From: Bradyrhizobium sp. 141 | GTDB taxonomy: Bacteria; Pseudomonadota; Alphaproteobacteria; Rhizobiales; Xanthobacteraceae | Assembly: GCF_023074055.1 (NCBI RefSeq) | Contig: NZ_JADPKR010000013.1 | Span: forward strand, 124,001 to 188,000 | DNA: 64,000 bases | Direction: 5' to 3' | Shown here: positions 44,568-53,197 of the stretch, piece by piece | Layout of the letters: every line of letters starts with the position of its first letter | Position numbering within the stretch: the stretch's first letter is position 1 | Position numbers and translations under genes: made by a program | Notes under the pieces: model-generated | What the model was told of the DNA's origin: nothing | What the model saw: only the letters and a program-made list of their open reading frames with translations | Databases searched by the model: none

Positions 44568-45002
44568 ATGAGAAAGCTTGCCATCGGCGCCGCTCTGATT
44601 GCGCCGCTTGCAGCCACCGCTGGTTTCAGCACGCCGTCGCGTGCCGAGACCGGCGAAGTCGCCGTCGTCTTCACCAAGGGCGGCTTCATCGTCGGCATCG
44701 GTGGCGGTGAGGGTGTTCTGCTCCTCAGGGGCAAGAAGTATCCTTTCACGGTCTCTGGCATGAGCGTCGGTTTCACGATTGGGGCCTCGACCACGAAGTT
44801 CGTGGGCCGCGCCCTCAATCTGAGGGGGCCGGCGTCGATCGAAGGTTCCTATGTCGTGGGCGGAGCGGGCGGTGCGGTTGCCGCGGGCGCCGGTGCCGTT
44901 CAGCTCCAGAATGGCAATGGCGTCATCCTTCAGCTCACCGGTCCAAGGGTCGGAGCGGAAGTCTCCGCGGCAGTCGGTGGTGTGACCATTCGTTTGAAAT
45001 AG
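44568..45002 (+). CDS. exported glycine-rich beta-type protein, paralogue of 54095-54565
   Basis: 144 residues, signal peptide to about 27 (IAPLAATAGFSTPSRA). The mature part has repeated Gly-rich short strands: VVFTKGGFIVGIGGGEGVLL, GKKYPFTVSGMSVGFTIGAS, NLRGPASIEGSYVVGGAGG and LQLTGPRVGAEVSAAVGGV. I do not recognise the family, but the gene at 54095 encodes the same pattern in the same order. Third gene of the decarboxylase unit, 20 bp after the antiporter. Perhaps a periplasmic or outer-surface structural protein. Confidence 0.75.
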   Translation: MRKLAIGAALIAPLAATAGFSTPSRAETGEVAVVFTKGGFIVGIGGGEGVLLLRGKKYPFTVSGMSVGFTIGASTTKFVGRALNLRGPASIEGSYVVGGAGGAVAAGAGAVQLQNGNGVILQLTGPRVGAEVSAAVGGVTIRLK

Positions 45003-45145
45003 ACGCGGAACGCTGTCGGACTGCCCAAAGCGCGGCTCGACGCGAGGACTGAAGTGCGGCGGCCCCTCTTCGTCGAGTGCCGTCCGCGTTCGCGAGGCAT
45101 CGTCGAGGGGCCGAATAGAGGTCCGTCGGCAGGTCTGCGTCATGC

Positions 45146-45175
45146 GATCGGGCCGCGCCATTGCGCGGCCTGATC
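45146..45175. terminator. strong hairpin between convergent genes
   Basis: GATCGGGCCGCGC (45146-45158), loop CATT, GCGCGGCCTGATC (45163-45175): a 13-bp stem with one G-T pair. It abuts the PPK2 stop codon and ends the decarboxylase unit from the other side, so it may act as a bidirectional terminator. No T-tract. Confidence 0.6.
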
Positions 45176-45176
45176 T

Positions 45177-45977
45177 TCAGTATTGCTCGGCGACGAAGTT
45201 CATTCCGCGCAAGCCCGCCTGGTCGTTGTAGCGCCCCTTGTCGGACCGCTTCGGCAGTCTGACGCTGTCCTTCTTGATGCGCTTGTGCGGGATGGACTTC
45301 AGGAGATGCGCGATGCAGTTCAGCCGCGCCCGGCGCTTGTCGTCGGAGCGGATGATATACCACGGCGCGTCCTTCGTGCTCGTCTTCCGGAGCATCAGGT
45401 CGCGGGCGCGCGAATAGTCATACCAGCGCCGATAGGATTCCAGGTCCATCGGGCTCAGCTTCCATTGCCGGACCGGGTCGTCGATGCGCGCCCTGAAGCG
45501 GCGTTCCTGCTCGTCCATCCCGACCTCCAGCCAGATCTTGATCAGGATGATGCCGCCGTCGATGACGTATTTCTCCATCTGCGGGCACAGCGAGAGGAAG
45601 CGATCGTGCTCGGCGGGCGTGCAGAAGCCCATCACGTATTCGACGCCGGCGCGATTGTACCAGCTTCGGTCGAAGATCACGATTTCACCACCGGCGGGAA
45701 ACTGCTCCATGTAGCGTTGGAAGAAGAGCTGCGTCTTTTCGCGGTCCGACGGTGCCGGCAATGCCACGACGCGAAACACGCGCGGACTGACCTTCTCTGT
45801 GATCGCCTTGATCGTGCCGCCTTTGCCGGCTGCGTCGCGGCCTTCGAACAGGACGATGACACGGAGCTTGTTCTGCCTCACATAGTCCTGGAGCTCACAC
45901 AGCTCGACCTGGAGTTTTTCCAGCTCCTTCTCGTAGTCCTTGCGCTTCATCCGCTCCGAGGAGTCGTCCTTGGCCAT
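45177..45977 (-). CDS. ppk2: polyphosphate kinase 2
   Basis: 266 residues, the size of one-domain PPK2. Walker A GRDAAGKGG (46-54), the lid region with ALPAPSDREKTQLFFQRYMEQ and Walker B VIFDRSWYNRAGVEYVMGFC are diagnostic. It phosphorylates nucleoside (di)phosphates from polyphosphate, or the reverse. It follows the hypothetical gene at 46004 by 26 bp in a leftward unit behind the FixK box at 46531, consistent with using polyphosphate as an energy store when respiration is limited. Confidence 0.92.
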   Translation of the reverse strand: MAKDDSSERMKRKDYEKELEKLQVELCELQDYVRQNKLRVIVLFEGRDAAGKGGTIKAITEKVSPRVFRVVALPAPSDREKTQLFFQRYMEQFPAGGEIVIFDRSWYNRAGVEYVMGFCTPAEHDRFLSLCPQMEKYVIDGGIILIKIWLEVGMDEQERRFRARIDDPVRQWKLSPMDLESYRRWYDYSRARDLMLRKTSTKDAPWYIIRSDDKRRARLNCIAHLLKSIPHKRIKKDSVRLPKRSDKGRYNDQAGLRGMNFVAEQY

Positions 45978-46003
45978 GTCCGTTCCTTCGACTGCCTTGC
46001 GCG

Positions 46004-46459
46004 CTAGTCATCGCCCCAGGAGATGGTCACGCCGATATCGCCCGGCATGCCGCCCGGGAAGTCGATGATCTGATAGGCAATGCGATAGCCGCGCGGCTTC
46101 AGATAGTCGGTCCAGAGCTGGAAGATTTCCTTCGGAATGCCGGTCAGGGTGCTCTCCCAGCCCTTTTCCTGCTGATTGATGGCGCGGCCCTTGTCGGTGC
46201 ACAGGGTGTTGGGAAAGCGGTAGACCTGAACCTCGGTCAATCCGTTTCGCACTGCACGCTGGATAATGGTCGAGGCGAGCTTGATCTTCTCGTCCTCAGT
46301 CTTGCCCGACGGCTTGGTCAGTCGATCAATCAGAGCCCGCTTCTCTGCTTCGGCGGCGGCGGCAAGGCGGACATATTCGTCCGCTTTTTCGGCCTCCTTG
46401 AGGGCCGCTTCCTTTCGGATCTGCGTGGCACTGGGAATGAGATCATCGATGCCGGGCAT
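46004..46459 (-). CDS. hypothetical protein with helical N-terminus
   Basis: 151 residues. The first half is Ala/Glu/Lys-rich and probably coiled coil (EAALKEAEKADEYVRLAAAA). The second half (RNGLTEVQVYRFPNTLCTDK to a C-terminal GVTISWGDD) looks like a compact alpha/beta domain. No known family recognised. First gene of the leftward unit with ppk2; start 78.5 bp from the box centre. Confidence 0.7.
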   Translation of the reverse strand: MPGIDDLIPSATQIRKEAALKEAEKADEYVRLAAAAEAEKRALIDRLTKPSGKTEDEKIKLASTIIQRAVRNGLTEVQVYRFPNTLCTDKGRAINQQEKGWESTLTGIPKEIFQLWTDYLKPRGYRIAYQIIDFPGGMPGDIGVTISWGDD

Positions 46460-46530
46460 GACGGGCGGCTCCTGCTTGGTTGCTTTGCTTCAGCTTTTAG
46501 GCGACGCTAGGTGGCGTCGTTTTCAGGCCG

Positions 46531-46544
46531 TTGATCCAGATCAA
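46531..46544. promoter_or_regulatory. FixK/FNR-type box (TTGATCCAGATCAA) in a divergent promoter
   Basis: Core identical to the boxes at 17180 and 37505. The centre is 78.5 bp from the leftward ATG (46459) and 78.5 bp from the rightward TTG start (46616), an exactly symmetrical placement. Confidence 0.78.
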
Positions 46545-46615
46545 GCAATTCCGCAGTCCGCTGCCGACACTGCGTTCGAAAATCAGGCGGACGTGCGTCA
46601 GATGGGGAGAGAGCG

Positions 46616-47080
46616 TTGAGCGAGCAACTTCATCCGATGGCTCCGCATCATCTGCCGTTCTATCTCGCGCCGGGGAGTGGCGTGGATACGCTGATGGTGG
46701 TGATGGGCATCTTCCTGATCGGCGTCGTGTTCTGGGTCGGCACGCTCTATTGGAAGCTGCACAGCATGCCGGAGCGGATGGCGCACAAGTCGCAGAAGCT
46801 GCAATTCGAATTTGTCGCCGTGCTCGGCCTGATCTCGCTCTTTACCCATATGCATATCTTCTGGGTGGCCGGCCTGTTGCTTGCACTGATTGATCTCCCC
46901 GATTTCGGTACGCCGATGCGCAGCATCGCCGATTCCGTCGAGAGGATCGCTGACGGGCCGCAGAGAGAGCCGAAAGCGTCGATGCTCGAGGACGGAACGC
47001 CGCGTCCAGATGATCAGGGCGGCTCGCCGCCGGAAGAAAAATCCCCTGTCATAAAGGAGAAGGAGCATAGCCATGTTTGA
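46616..47080 (+). CDS. DUF3302-like inner membrane protein
   Basis: 154 residues, TTG start (46616) chosen because GGGGAGAG precedes it; ATG 46637 is an alternative. Two membrane segments (about 25-46 and 66-90) with LHSMPERMAHKSQKL between them and LISLFTHMHIFWVAGLLLAL in the second, resembling E. coli YiaW/YibI (DUF3302). The charged C-terminal tail is longer. It overlaps the start of a HlyD-type gene, the same pairing as yiaW-yiaV in E. coli. Probably a small partner of that membrane fusion protein. Confidence 0.7.
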   Translation: MSEQLHPMAPHHLPFYLAPGSGVDTLMVVMGIFLIGVVFWVGTLYWKLHSMPERMAHKSQKLQFEFVAVLGLISLFTHMHIFWVAGLLLALIDLPDFGTPMRSIADSVERIADGPQREPKASMLEDGTPRPDDQGGSPPEEKSPVIKEKEHSHV

Positions 47081-48305
47081 GCTCATGTTCTGCTCTCTCC
47101 TCACGATACTGCCAGATTACCTCTATCGCCGGTATGTCCAGGGCAAGCGTTTCGGCAAGGAAATCACCTTCTTCTCGGTCTGGTATGAGCTGCGATGGGG
47201 CATCACCGGTTGCCTGATGCTCACGGTCTCGCTGATCACCATGATCTTCTACTTCCATCCGTCCACCACCTCGGCAGCGCTCTATTTTCGCACCGTGCCG
47301 ATCCTGCCCGAGGGGTCGGGACGGGTGGCCGAGGTCAAGGTTGGTTTCAGCGCGCCGGTGAAGCAGGGCGACGTGCTGTTCACGCTCGATAGTTCCAAAC
47401 AGCAGGCTGCACTCGAGACGGCAAAGCGCAAGGTTGCCGAGGTCGATGCATCAATGACGGCGGCGCAATCCGATGTGGTCAAGGCCGAAGCCCAAATCCA
47501 GGAGGCGAAGGCCAGTTACCAGCAAGCCAGGGACGAACTCGATACAAAGTCCGACCTTCAGCGCCGCAATCCCGGTATCGTGCCGCAGCGTGATATCGAG
47601 AAGCTCCAGGTGATGGTCGACCAGCGCCAAGCCGGAGTGGACGCGGCAAAAGCCGTAAAGGAATCCGAGACGCTGCAAGTATCGACCTTGATTCCTGCGC
47701 AGAAGGCGAGCGCAGAGGCTGCTCTCGCCCAAGCCCAGGTCGATCTCGACAAGACCTTTATCCGGGCCGGTATCGACGGACGGGTCGAACAGTTCCTGAT
47801 CCGCACAGGCGACGTCGTCAATCAGTTGATGCGGCCCGCCGGTGTGCTGGTTCCCGAGGGGGCTGGCCGGAAGTCTCTGCAGGCTGGCTTCGGTCAGATC
47901 GAGGCCCAGGTGATGAAGGAAGGCATGGTGGCGGAGGCGACCTGCATCTCAAGGCCTTGGGTGATCATTCCGATGGTTGTTACGACGGTGCAGGACTACA
48001 TCGCGGCCGGGCAGTTCCGTGCCGGCGAGCAGTTGATCGATCCGCAAAACATCGCGCGTCCCGGCACGATCCTGGTGTTCTTGGAGCCGCTCTACAAGGG
48101 GGGCCTGGATGGGGTCACGCCGGGCAGCAGTTGCATCGTCAATGCCTACACCAGCAACCACGAAGAAATATCTGCCAAGGACACCAGTACCGGCCGCAAG
48201 ATCGCGCTGCATGTCGTCGATGGCGTCGGCCTGGTGCACGCTTTGCTCCTGCGCATCCAGGCGCTGCTGCTGCCCATCAAGACGCTGGTTCTGAGCGGGC
48301 ACTGA
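47073..48305 (+). CDS. HlyD/EmrA-type membrane fusion protein (YibH/YiaV-like)
   Basis: 410 residues. Membrane anchor at about 46-66 (GCLMLTVSLITMIFYF), then a lipoyl half PILPEGSGRVAEVKVGFSAPVKQGDVLFTLD, a long coiled-coil hairpin (about 115-220), the second lipoyl half and a beta-barrel domain. A hydrophobic stretch near the C-terminus (HALLLRIQALLLPIKTLVL) is unusual. Overlaps the DUF3302 gene by 8 bp. No inner-membrane pump or outer-membrane factor is encoded next to it, as in the yiaVW pair. Confidence 0.85.
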   Translation: MFELMFCSLLTILPDYLYRRYVQGKRFGKEITFFSVWYELRWGITGCLMLTVSLITMIFYFHPSTTSAALYFRTVPILPEGSGRVAEVKVGFSAPVKQGDVLFTLDSSKQQAALETAKRKVAEVDASMTAAQSDVVKAEAQIQEAKASYQQARDELDTKSDLQRRNPGIVPQRDIEKLQVMVDQRQAGVDAAKAVKESETLQVSTLIPAQKASAEAALAQAQVDLDKTFIRAGIDGRVEQFLIRTGDVVNQLMRPAGVLVPEGAGRKSLQAGFGQIEAQVMKEGMVAEATCISRPWVIIPMVVTTVQDYIAAGQFRAGEQLIDPQNIARPGTILVFLEPLYKGGLDGVTPGSSCIVNAYTSNHEEISAKDTSTGRKIALHVVDGVGLVHALLLRIQALLLPIKTLVLSGH

Positions 48306-48345
48306 CACGGGTACACGCAACGGAAAATAGCCACCAACGCTCTTC

Positions 48346-48359
48346 CTGATTCAAATCAA
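48346..48359. promoter_or_regulatory. FixK/FNR-type box, one mismatch (CTGATTCAAATCAA)
   Basis: CTGA-N6-TCAA departs from TTGA-N6-TCAA at the first base only. Centre 59.5 bp from the DUF2092 start, the same spacing as the stronger boxes. Confidence 0.5.
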
Positions 48360-48411
48360 CAAGGCGAGAACCGGTGCGTCCTGAATGCGCTTCCATCACG
48401 GGAGTATCATC

Positions 48412-49161
48412 ATGAAGAAGAAAGACTTCCTTCGCGCAAAATGCTGCGCCACCTCGGCGATTGCCGCAGCAGCGCTGATGGTTGCCGCGACCGCTTCGGC
48501 CCGCGCTGACGATCCAGCCAGGCTCCTGAAATCCATGACCGACTATCTCGGCGCACAGAACACACTGTCCGCTGCCTTCGACAGCGACATCGAGGTCATT
48601 ACGCCGGAGCTGCAGAAGATCCAGTTTGCGAGCTCGGGCCAGTTTAAATTGAGCCGGCCCGACAAGCTCCGCGTCAGGCGCATCGGCGGCTATGCCGATA
48701 TCGAATTGATCCATGATGGAAAGACGGTCTCGCTCTACCGCAACGATGCCAAGTCCTATGTCCAGGCGGAGGCGCCGGGCACGGTGGACCAGATGACAGC
48801 GACGATGCAAGCCAGCTCGGGCCTCGGCATGCCCGGCAACGACCTCATCCTCTCCAACGCGTTCGACGAGCTGATGGCCAGCGCCAGCGAAGGCAAGCAT
48901 ATCGGCCAGGGCGTAGTCGATGGCGTCGAATGTGAGCATCTTGTTTTTCGAAGCCCCGACATCGACTGGCAGATCTGGATCGAGTCGGGTGCCAAGCCCG
49001 TGCCGCGGAAATACGTGATCACCGGCAAGACGCTCTCAGGTGCGCCCCAATACACGCTGCGGATCAGGGACTGGAAGACCGATGCTTTTGCGGATGCCGA
49101 CACATTCGTCTTCAAGGCCCCGCGGGCGCGACCGAGGTCGGCCTCGATTCCGTCGCGATAG
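48412..49161 (+). CDS. DUF2092 family exported protein
   Basis: 249 residues. Signal peptide (about 1-32, AIAAAALMVAATASARA). The mature part has the DUF2092 layout: LLKSMTDYLGAQNTLSAAFDSDIEV, FASSGQFKLSRPDKLRVRR, DGKTVSLY and the C-terminal YTLRIRDWKTDAFADADTFVF, resembling LolA/outer-membrane lipoprotein carrier-like folds. Probably periplasmic. First of a rightward series of exported proteins of unknown function. Confidence 0.82.
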   Translation: MKKKDFLRAKCCATSAIAAAALMVAATASARADDPARLLKSMTDYLGAQNTLSAAFDSDIEVITPELQKIQFASSGQFKLSRPDKLRVRRIGGYADIELIHDGKTVSLYRNDAKSYVQAEAPGTVDQMTATMQASSGLGMPGNDLILSNAFDELMASASEGKHIGQGVVDGVECEHLVFRSPDIDWQIWIESGAKPVPRKYVITGKTLSGAPQYTLRIRDWKTDAFADADTFVFKAPRARPRSASIPSR

Positions 49162-49207
49162 CCGAATTCGACGAACTCCCTCCCGGAACTCCGTCAGGAG
49201 CAAAGAA

Positions 49208-49489
49208 ATGATCAAGTCGCGACAAGTCCTCATTTACGCATCCGCAGCAATGGCGCTTGCCGCAGGATTATTCATGAATGGGACACGCCACTTCGCCGAC
49301 GGTGCCTTTGTCTCGGAGGCGCAAGCGAGAGTAGGGCGACCGCTGACCCCCATGAGCTATGCCGGCGTCGCCCGCAGGACGACGCGCCGGGCGGTGGCTG
49401 TCGGTGCGGCGGCCGGCGCGGCTGGCGCCTATGGTTCGTCCTGTGTGCAGGTCGTGGACGCCTACGGCAGGGTGACCACGCGCTGTTAA
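49208..49489 (+). CDS. small exported hypothetical protein
   Basis: 93 residues, ATG preceded by GGAG. N-terminal hydrophobic segment (VLIYASAAMALAAGLFM), an Ala/Gly stretch in the middle, and two cysteines near the C-terminus (SSCVQVVDAYGRVTTRC). No known domain. Follows DUF2092 by 46 bp, probably in the same transcript. Confidence 0.6.
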   Translation: MIKSRQVLIYASAAMALAAGLFMNGTRHFADGAFVSEAQARVGRPLTPMSYAGVARRTTRRAVAVGAAAGAAGAYGSSCVQVVDAYGRVTTRC

Positions 49490-49570
49490 TGGTAATCCAA
49501 CGGGATGATTGGCTCCCGCCCGGTTCGAGCGAGAGTAAGTCCGGCAGGCCGCCACTCTTCCGGAGAAAGC

Positions 49571-51484
49571 ATGAGCGGGCGCATCTTCACAGCCCCGATC
49601 AAGTCGAGTTGGCCGATCACGGCTGCCCGGCTCATTCTTTGCCTGCTGGTCTGGGGGGCTCTGCGGCCCGCGGCGCTCGCCGCCGAGCGCAACGAGCCCA
49701 AACGGGTTCTGCTGCTCCATTCCTTCGGCCGGGATTTCCGGCCTTGGAGCGAATATGCGCGGAGCATCAAGGCCGAACTCGAGCGGCGGTCGCCATGGCC
49801 GCTCGACATCCAGGAGCACACGCTTCTCACTGCGCGCTTCAACGATCCTGGGCCGGAAGCGCCCTTCGTCAATTATCTCGGCTCGCTTTACCAGGGCGCG
49901 CCTCCCGACATCGTCCTCAGCATCGGAGCGCCTGCGGCGCGGTTCGTGCAGGGATACCGCGCAAAGCTCTTCCCCAAAACGCCGGCGGTGCTGTCCGTCG
50001 TCGAGCAGCGGCTGGTGAACGGCCTCGACCTCACGGACAACGACGTTGTCGTGGCCGTCCGCAACGATTTCATGGCCGCCTTCGGCAACATCCTTCAGGT
50101 CCTGCCGGACACCAAGACGGTGGCCGTCGTCGTTGGTGCCTCACCGCTCGAGAAGTTCTGGATCGATGAGGTGAAGCGGGAGCTGAAGCCCCTGGCTGGC
50201 CGGCTTGACCTCATCTGGTATTCGGACCTGCCGTTCGAGGAGATCCTGAAGAGCGCATCAACGCTTCCGCCCCACACCGTGCTGTTCTGGGGCCTGATGT
50301 CGGTCGACGCTGCAGGCATCGTTCACGAAGGCGACATCGCCTTGCGCAGCCTGCACGCGGTCGCTAACGCGCCGATCTTTTCCTACCAAGAGCCCTTCTT
50401 CGGCGGGAGCAGCGTCGGTGGCCCGATGCATTCGGTTGGCGAGACCAGTTCGAAGACGATCGATGCCGCTATCCGCATCCTTCACGGCGAGAAGCCCGCC
50501 CATATCAAATACGAACCAATTGAATTCGGGCCTCCAAAATACGACTGGCGCGAGATTCAGCGCTGGGGCATCAGCGAGAGCAATTTGCCGCCGGGAAGCG
50601 AGGTTCTGTTTCGCGAGCCAAGATTGTGGGAGCGGTATCGTTGGCAGATTGCAATGATCGCAGCGGTGTTCCTAGTCCAGGGCGGGCTGATCAGCGGATT
50701 GCTGCACGAACGTCGCCGGCGCCGACTGGCTGACGTCGAGTCGAGGCAGCGTCTCGCGGAGCTCGCGCATCTCAGCCGCTATGCGGCTGCCGGAGAGATG
50801 ACGACCTCCATCGCTCACGAGCTGAACCAGCCGCTCGGCTCGATCCTGACCAACGCCGAGACAGCGGAGCTCATGCTGAAGAGCGCCTCGCCGAACCTCG
50901 ATGAACTCAGAGCGATCCTCGCCGACATCAGGCGCGACGACCAGAGGGCCAGCGAAGTGATCCGACGGCTGCGCAGCATGCTGAAAAAGACGCCCTTTGA
51001 GGTGCGCGACGTTCAACTGAACAGTACCATTCGCGAGGTCGTGGGTTTCGTCGCTGATCTGGCGCAGGGACGCGGCGTCGTCTTGAGCTACGCTCCCGCG
51101 GCGAGCGAACTTTATGTTCGGGGCGATCCGATTCATCTTCAACAGGTCCTTCTCAACCTCATTATCAATGCCCTGGATGCGACTGCTGAAGTTCAGACAA
51201 GCAAGCGTGAAATCAGCGTGGCCCTGAGTCGTACGGGGAGCTACGCCGAGGTCACGGTCCGTGACACCGGTCCCGGCATCCGGGCGGATGATCTCAAGAC
51301 GATCTTCAATCCGTTCTTCACCACCAAGCCGCAGGGGATGGGCATGGGAATGGCGATCGTCCGTACCATCGTCGAGGCCCACCACGGCACGGTTTCGGCG
51401 GAAAATCTGCCGTCCGGCGGAGCTGTGTTCACGGTCAAGCTTCCGATCCTGCGATCGACTTTCGCGTTGCAGCAGGGCGGTTGA
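49571..51484 (+). CDS. sensor histidine kinase with ABC-binding-protein-like sensor
   Basis: 637 residues from ATG 49571 (GGAGAAAG upstream). Signal/anchor at about 16-38, then a long periplasmic domain (RVLLLHSFGRDFRPWSEYAR onward) of the ABC_sub_bind-like type, a membrane segment near 375 (IAMIAAVFLVQGGLISGLL), HisKA with H416 in SIAHELNQPLGSIL, and HATPase with DPIHLQQVLLNLIINALDA and DTGPGIRADDL. Class known from two-component systems sensing small ligands. No response regulator gene is adjacent; the FixJ-like regulator 16 kb away is one candidate partner. Confidence 0.9.
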   Translation: MSGRIFTAPIKSSWPITAARLILCLLVWGALRPAALAAERNEPKRVLLLHSFGRDFRPWSEYARSIKAELERRSPWPLDIQEHTLLTARFNDPGPEAPFVNYLGSLYQGAPPDIVLSIGAPAARFVQGYRAKLFPKTPAVLSVVEQRLVNGLDLTDNDVVVAVRNDFMAAFGNILQVLPDTKTVAVVVGASPLEKFWIDEVKRELKPLAGRLDLIWYSDLPFEEILKSASTLPPHTVLFWGLMSVDAAGIVHEGDIALRSLHAVANAPIFSYQEPFFGGSSVGGPMHSVGETSSKTIDAAIRILHGEKPAHIKYEPIEFGPPKYDWREIQRWGISESNLPPGSEVLFREPRLWERYRWQIAMIAAVFLVQGGLISGLLHERRRRRLADVESRQRLAELAHLSRYAAAGEMTTSIAHELNQPLGSILTNAETAELMLKSASPNLDELRAILADIRRDDQRASEVIRRLRSMLKKTPFEVRDVQLNSTIREVVGFVADLAQGRGVVLSYAPAASELYVRGDPIHLQQVLLNLIINALDATAEVQTSKREISVALSRTGSYAEVTVRDTGPGIRADDLKTIFNPFFTTKPQGMGMGMAIVRTIVEAHHGTVSAENLPSGGAVFTVKLPILRSTFALQQGG

Positions 51485-51510
51485 GCCAGCCTCGGCGTAG
51501 CGAGCTTCCT

Positions 51511-51524
51511 TTGATCTTTGTCAA
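51511..51524. promoter_or_regulatory. FixK/FNR-type box (TTGATCTTTGTCAA)
   Basis: TTGA-N6-TCAA, centre 63.5 bp upstream of the DUF3300 start codon. Predicted to drive DUF3300 - DUF2950 - glycine-rich paralogue. Confidence 0.7.
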
Positions 51525-51580
51525 AGAGCGATCCAGTCGCGGACCGATCCTGCCAATCGCGAATTCGATGGAGGATTGTC

Positions 51581-53197
51581 ATGCGTGGCTGTGCGAAAGC
51601 TCTGGTGGCGCTTGCGCTATTGACCGCTATGCCGGTCGTCGCCTCGGCGCAGACGGCAGACAAACCTGCATCTCCAGCGGCTCAAGTGCAGCCGGGGAGC
51701 CAGCCGTCGCCGAGCGCCGAACTCCTGAAGCCTGAGCAGCTCGAAGCGCTGGTCGCGCCGGTCGCCCTCTATCCCGACGAGTTGTTGGCAAATGTGCTGG
51801 CGGCCTCGACCTATCCGCTGGAAGTCGTGCAGGCCGATCGCTGGCTGAAGGAGCGCAAGTCGCTGAAGGGCGAAGCGCTCAGGGTCGAGGTCGAGAAGCA
51901 GGCATGGGATGACAGCGTCAAGGCGCTGGCGAGCACCGCAGAGGTGCTGACCATGATGAGCGACAAGCTCGACTGGACCAAGGATCTCGGGGACGCCTTT
52001 CTTGCTCAGCAGGCAGATGTGATGGATGCGATCCAGCGATTGCGCACCAAGGCCTATGACAACAAGAAGCTCGTTACGACCAAGCAGCAGAAGGTCAGCG
52101 TCAAGACGCAGGAAAACAAGCAGGTGGTCGTCATCGAACCGGCCGAGCCCGGGACGATGTACGTGCCATATTACGAGCCAGCCGCCGTTTACGGGGCATG
52201 GCCTTACGCGGAATACCCGCCCTATTATTTCGGCTATCCCTCCTATATCGGCGCAGGCGTTGTCGCGGCTGGACTTGCCTTCGGCACCGCCTGGGCGATC
52301 GGACGCTGGGGCAATTACTGGGGCGGCGGCTGCAACTGGGGCAATCGCAACGTCTACGTCAACCATCGCAACACCAATATTAATACCGGCTGGCAGCATA
52401 ATGCGGCGCACCGCCAGGGCGTGCGCTACAACAACGCCAATGTTCAGCAGCGCTTCGGTAATAACAATCTAAAGACTGGCGCGGCGGACCGGATGGATTT
52501 CCGCGGACGTGACGGCAACCAGGTGCTGCGTCCGGATCAGGGAGCGCGTGACCGCGCGGGCGACCGTGCTGGTGATCGTGGTGGCCCGGGCGACCGCGCC
52601 GGTGCTACGGATCGCGCCAAGGGCGGCGGTGACCGCGCCAAGAATGCTGGCAAGGGCGGCGGCGATCGCGCCAAGGCCGCTAACCGCGCAGGTGGCGGTG
52701 CGGCCAACCGTGGCGGAGGTGGCAATCGTGGAGGCGCGATGAACGTTTCCTCCGGCCAGTCGGCGGCCGCGGCATCGGCACGTGGACGATCCAGCATGGC
52801 CAGCATGCCCCGCGGTGGCGCCGGCGGACCGAGCATGGCCGGTCGTGGCGGCGGTGGCGGGATGTCGATGGGTGGCGGCGGTGGCTTCCGTGGTGGCGGC
52901 GGAGGAGGCGGGCGCGGTGGTGGTGGCCGGCGTTCCGATATCGCGCTGAAGCACGACGTCGTCCTGCTCGGCCATCTCGGTAACGGCCTCGGCTATTACC
53001 GCTTCAGCTACGTCGGCAGCGACAAGGCCTATGTCGGTGTCATGGCGCAGGAGGTCGAGCAGGTGATGCCGAACGCCGTAACGCGCGGAAGCGACGGATA
53101 TCTGCGCGTGTACTACGAGAAGCTCGGACTGACATTCCGCACCTACCGCGACTGGCTCGCCAGCGGCGCGAAGATCCCCGCGGAGGTGACACCATGA
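51581..53197 (+). CDS. DUF3300 exported protein with S74-like C-terminal domain
   Basis: 538 residues from ATG 51581 (GGAGG six bases upstream). Signal peptide to about 24. DUF3300 domain about 45-215: LEALVAPVALYPDELLANVLAASTYPLEVV, and PGTMYVPYYEP. Then a Tyr/Asn-rich part and a low-complexity linker (about 310-450) built of DRAGD/DRAKG and Gly-Arg repeats. The last 90 residues (SDIALKHDVVLLG, GLGYYRFSY, YVGVMAQEVEQVMPNAV, DGYLRVYYEKL) look like the endosialidase-type intramolecular chaperone (Peptidase_S74) of tail-fibre proteins. Periplasmic or surface; function unknown. Confidence 0.82.
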   Translation: MRGCAKALVALALLTAMPVVASAQTADKPASPAAQVQPGSQPSPSAELLKPEQLEALVAPVALYPDELLANVLAASTYPLEVVQADRWLKERKSLKGEALRVEVEKQAWDDSVKALASTAEVLTMMSDKLDWTKDLGDAFLAQQADVMDAIQRLRTKAYDNKKLVTTKQQKVSVKTQENKQVVVIEPAEPGTMYVPYYEPAAVYGAWPYAEYPPYYFGYPSYIGAGVVAAGLAFGTAWAIGRWGNYWGGGCNWGNRNVYVNHRNTNINTGWQHNAAHRQGVRYNNANVQQRFGNNNLKTGAADRMDFRGRDGNQVLRPDQGARDRAGDRAGDRGGPGDRAGATDRAKGGGDRAKNAGKGGGDRAKAANRAGGGAANRGGGGNRGGAMNVSSGQSAAAASARGRSSMASMPRGGAGGPSMAGRGGGGGMSMGGGGGFRGGGGGGGRGGGGRRSDIALKHDVVLLGHLGNGLGYYRFSYVGSDKAYVGVMAQEVEQVMPNAVTRGSDGYLRVYYEKLGLTFRTYRDWLASGAKIPAEVTP

